A stretch of 8,143 nt of DNA from Desulfobulbaceae bacterium (GTDB lineage Bacteria; Desulfobacterota; Desulfobulbia; Desulfobulbales; SURF-16), in assembly GCA_021160685.1 (NCBI GenBank), contig JAGHCC010000220.1:1-8143 (forward strand), read 5' to 3'. Under the pieces are notes generated by a model. The model did no database searches. It was not told the origin of the DNA and was given only the letters and a program-made list of their open reading frames with translations. The position numbers and the translations under genes are program-made. Numbering within the stretch: position 1 is the stretch's first letter; the number at the start of each line of letters is the position of its first letter. Of the stretch, positions 7,301 through 8,143 are shown in pieces.

Positions 7301-7519
7301 AATCTTATAGCCGACGTTACCTTAGCAATAGATGAAATCATTGAACATAATCGGATTGTTAATTGGATAAGTGACAAAGACACCCAAAATCGCATGCGGA
7401 ACGAGATTGAAGACCTCCTGTTCGAGTTCAAAGACAAAAACGACCTTGAAATGACGTTCGAGGACATGGATAAGATCATGGAACAATGCCTGGATATCGC
7501 CAGGCTCAGAAGACCATGA
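4325..7519 (+). CDS. hsdR: Type I restriction endonuclease subunit HsdR
   Basis: This 1064-residue protein is a full-length motor and nuclease subunit. The N-terminal region has the usual LTPEEAL-x-LRGGR motif. The PD-(D/E)xK nuclease follows with RRPD (D156) and IECK (E170, K172). The SF2 translocase comes next: Walker A TQGSGKS (344-350), motif Ia-like LVTDRVDLDDQ, motif II DEGHRGHYG (444-452), motif III FTGTP (470-474), VVDKLLVGFDAP (666-677), and motif VI LLQAIARVNR (693-702). Residues ~720-1064 are the helical region that docks on HsdM/HsdS. All catalytic residues I can check are present, so the enzyme should be active. With HsdM and HsdS it would cleave unmethylated DNA after ATP-driven translocation. 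The start overlaps the previous gene (ATGACTGA) and the stop overlaps the next gene (ATGA). Motif II is DEGH rather than DEAH, a common HsdR variant. A G7 run lies at 4458-4464. Confidence 0.98.
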   Translation: MTDFEKSPRYTEDTISQLPALHLLQNLGWQYLTPEEALDLRGGRRGGVLLEGVLADWLRKHNRVRFKGRELPFTEGNILSALQALKEIPFDGLVRTNEEIYDLLCLGKSLQQSVDGDVKSFSMRYIDWDHPKNNIFHVTEEFTVERTGSHQTRRPDIVLFVNGIPFCVIECKSPHIKEPIREAISQQIRNQKDDEIPHLFIYSQLLLVLSKNEAKYATTGTPLRFWSVWREENEEIELTLQGLVNICLTEKQVDRLFTDNEWLVREKPAAYGTLEREVTEQDRALYALCRPERLLELTYRFILFDAGVKKIARYQQYFAVRKIMDRIGNREHDGRRRGGVVWHTQGSGKSLTMVLLAKSIALCSEITDYKIVLVTDRVDLDDQIYRTFHHCGKEIEQAATGKHLSEMLKGSKQRIMTTIIDKFEAAVGRHVVRNDDPDIFVLVDEGHRGHYGPRHAKMRRVLPNACYIGFTGTPVMKKDKNTIEKFGGLIDTYTIDRAVADKAVVPLLYEGRHVEQHVDSRGIDAWFERITANLSDEQTADLKKKFSTTDQLNKAAQKVMAIAWDISEHFRDNWQGTGFKGQLVTQDKAAALLYKKYLDEFGMVSCEVLISGPDEREGEDDLYEENKLAVHRFWKGIISKYGTEREYNKQVINAFKNAEQPEIIIVVDKLLVGFDAPRNTILYLTRKLKDHTLLQAIARVNRLSDGKDFGYIIDYRGVLENLDHALDLYSTLAEFDSGDIENILTDVTVETATLPQKHSLLWDTFKEIKNKQDEEAYELVLADVELRTRFYERLSAFSKTLGIALSSVKFLEETEPEKLDRYRADLKFFAKLRTAVRKRYAEVVDFAEYEPKIQKLLNTHVGTGEVEKITSLVNIFDTDAFAREVEKLPNAAAKADTIAHRTARTIHDRMQEDRTFYKRFSELLIAAIAAFREERIKATEYLKKVTEIMHAVRNRTGDRIPNKLQSHDVAKAYFGSLKEILARLDNSRDDFENLIADVTLAIDEIIEHNRIVNWISDKDTQNRMRNEIEDLLFEFKDKNDLEMTFEDMDKIMEQCLDIARLRRP

Positions 7520-8143
7520 CTATGCAGGTGGATCTGTCATTTGGTGCCCGAAAATTCGCGGTTAATGTTACGTTCAGTGCGCGTAAGCGTCTTTCCGTTA
7601 CCGTGCATCCAGACCTTAGAGTCACTGCAAAAGCACCTGCCGGATACGAACCGGAAGTTCTTCGACAGCGGCTGAAAAAACGGTCTTCGTGGATAGCTCG
7701 ACAAGTTGACTATTTTGAGCAATTTCAACCGCTACCAACGGAACGCAAATTTATCTCCGGTGAAACACACTACTATTTGGGACGACAATACCGTTTAAGG
7801 ATACGACCGGGAGAAATAGATCGCATGCGACTGATCGGCCGTTTCTTTGAAATGGAACTGCTCGAAATAGATAACAGAGAAAAAACACAGGCGATCATGC
7901 TCGATTGGTACACGGCACACGCCAAAGATTTACTTTCAAAAAGGTTTGCTCAATACATACCAACTTTCGAGAGGATGGGGGCCGATGTACCTGAAGTACG
8001 TTACCGCCGCATGAAGAAACGATGGGGCAGCTGTTCCAGCGGTGGCACCATCATGTTAAATACCGAACTGGTCAAGGCTCCGACCCACTGCATCGATTAT
8101 GTGATCATACATGAATTGTGTCACCTACTCTACCCTCACCACG
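7516..8143 (+). CDS. YgjP-like (DUF45) zinc metallopeptidase, M48-like; 3' end outside window
   Basis: The first 209 residues are present and the gene continues beyond the window. The N-terminal half has the R-K-R-L-S-V-T-V-H and APAGY-type pattern of the YgjP family, with K-K-R-S-S-W-I (helix) and then YYLGRQYRLRI. The zinc-site region is clear: YRRMKKRWGSCSS (163-175), the IMLN segment, CIDYVIIHELCH with HELCH at 199-203, and H209 six residues after the last His of HExxH, matching the third zinc ligand. E200 is the expected catalytic base. Family members are predicted cytoplasmic zinc proteases, and the true substrate is unknown. ATG 7516 overlaps the hsdR stop (ATGA); ATG 7522 is an alternative two codons in. 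No strong Shine-Dalgarno is seen, so coupling to hsdR translation is likely. A metallopeptidase directly after hsdR is a recurrent arrangement; its role there is not established. Confidence 0.92.
   Translation, partial: MTMQVDLSFGARKFAVNVTFSARKRLSVTVHPDLRVTAKAPAGYEPEVLRQRLKKRSSWIARQVDYFEQFQPLPTERKFISGETHYYLGRQYRLRIRPGEIDRMRLIGRFFEMELLEIDNREKTQAIMLDWYTAHAKDLLSKRFAQYIPTFERMGADVPEVRYRRMKKRWGSCSSGGTIMLNTELVKAPTHCIDYVIIHELCHLLYPHH

Overview
The window is one uninterrupted plus-strand gene cluster: a Type I restriction-modification (RM) locus carrying accessory genes between and after its hsd genes. The order is hsdM (3' end only), a RhuM-family gene, hsdS, a 57-codon small ORF, an AlbA_2/Schlafen-like ATP-binding protein with a winged-helix tail, hsdR, and a YgjP-like zinc metallopeptidase cut by the window end. 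The layout is typical of a bacterial or archaeal defense island. Base composition is near 50% GC by eye and most starts have recognisable Shine-Dalgarno sequences. I would guess a Gram-negative environmental bacterium, perhaps from the Desulfobacterota or a similar group, but nothing here fixes the taxon.

Region by region: 1-180 is the HsdM C-terminus. 197-1291 is the RhuM-family gene. It holds a perfect 12-bp inverted repeat (449-477) inside its coding sequence, and its stop overlaps the hsdS start as ATGA. 1288-2565 is hsdS, with two target-recognition domains (TRDs) separated by repeated conserved helices; TRD2 is clearly more AT-rich than its surroundings. 2566-2739 is a small ORF directly abutting the hsdS stop. 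It has a strong RBS, and its first ~35 residues resemble, from memory, the N-terminus of DUF3644-type proteins, so it may be a gene remnant. 2776-4332 is the AlbA_2/HATPase/wHTH protein, with an exact 12-bp tandem repeat encoding EKWG three times. 4325-7519 is a full-length hsdR overlapping the previous gene by 8 nt. 7516-8143 is the metallopeptidase, overlapping hsdR by 4 nt.

How the genes work together: HsdM and HsdS form the methyltransferase, and adding HsdR gives the ATP-dependent translocating nuclease. No internal promoter or terminator stands out. All junctions are overlaps or gaps of at most 36 nt, so the genes are probably cotranscribed and several pairs translationally coupled. RhuM-family and AlbA_2 genes are known companions of Type I RM loci, but their roles there are not established. 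The most interesting parts are these accessory genes, the small ORF, the hairpin in the RhuM gene and the EKWG repeat. I see no CRISPR array, tRNA, rRNA, insertion sequence or attachment site.
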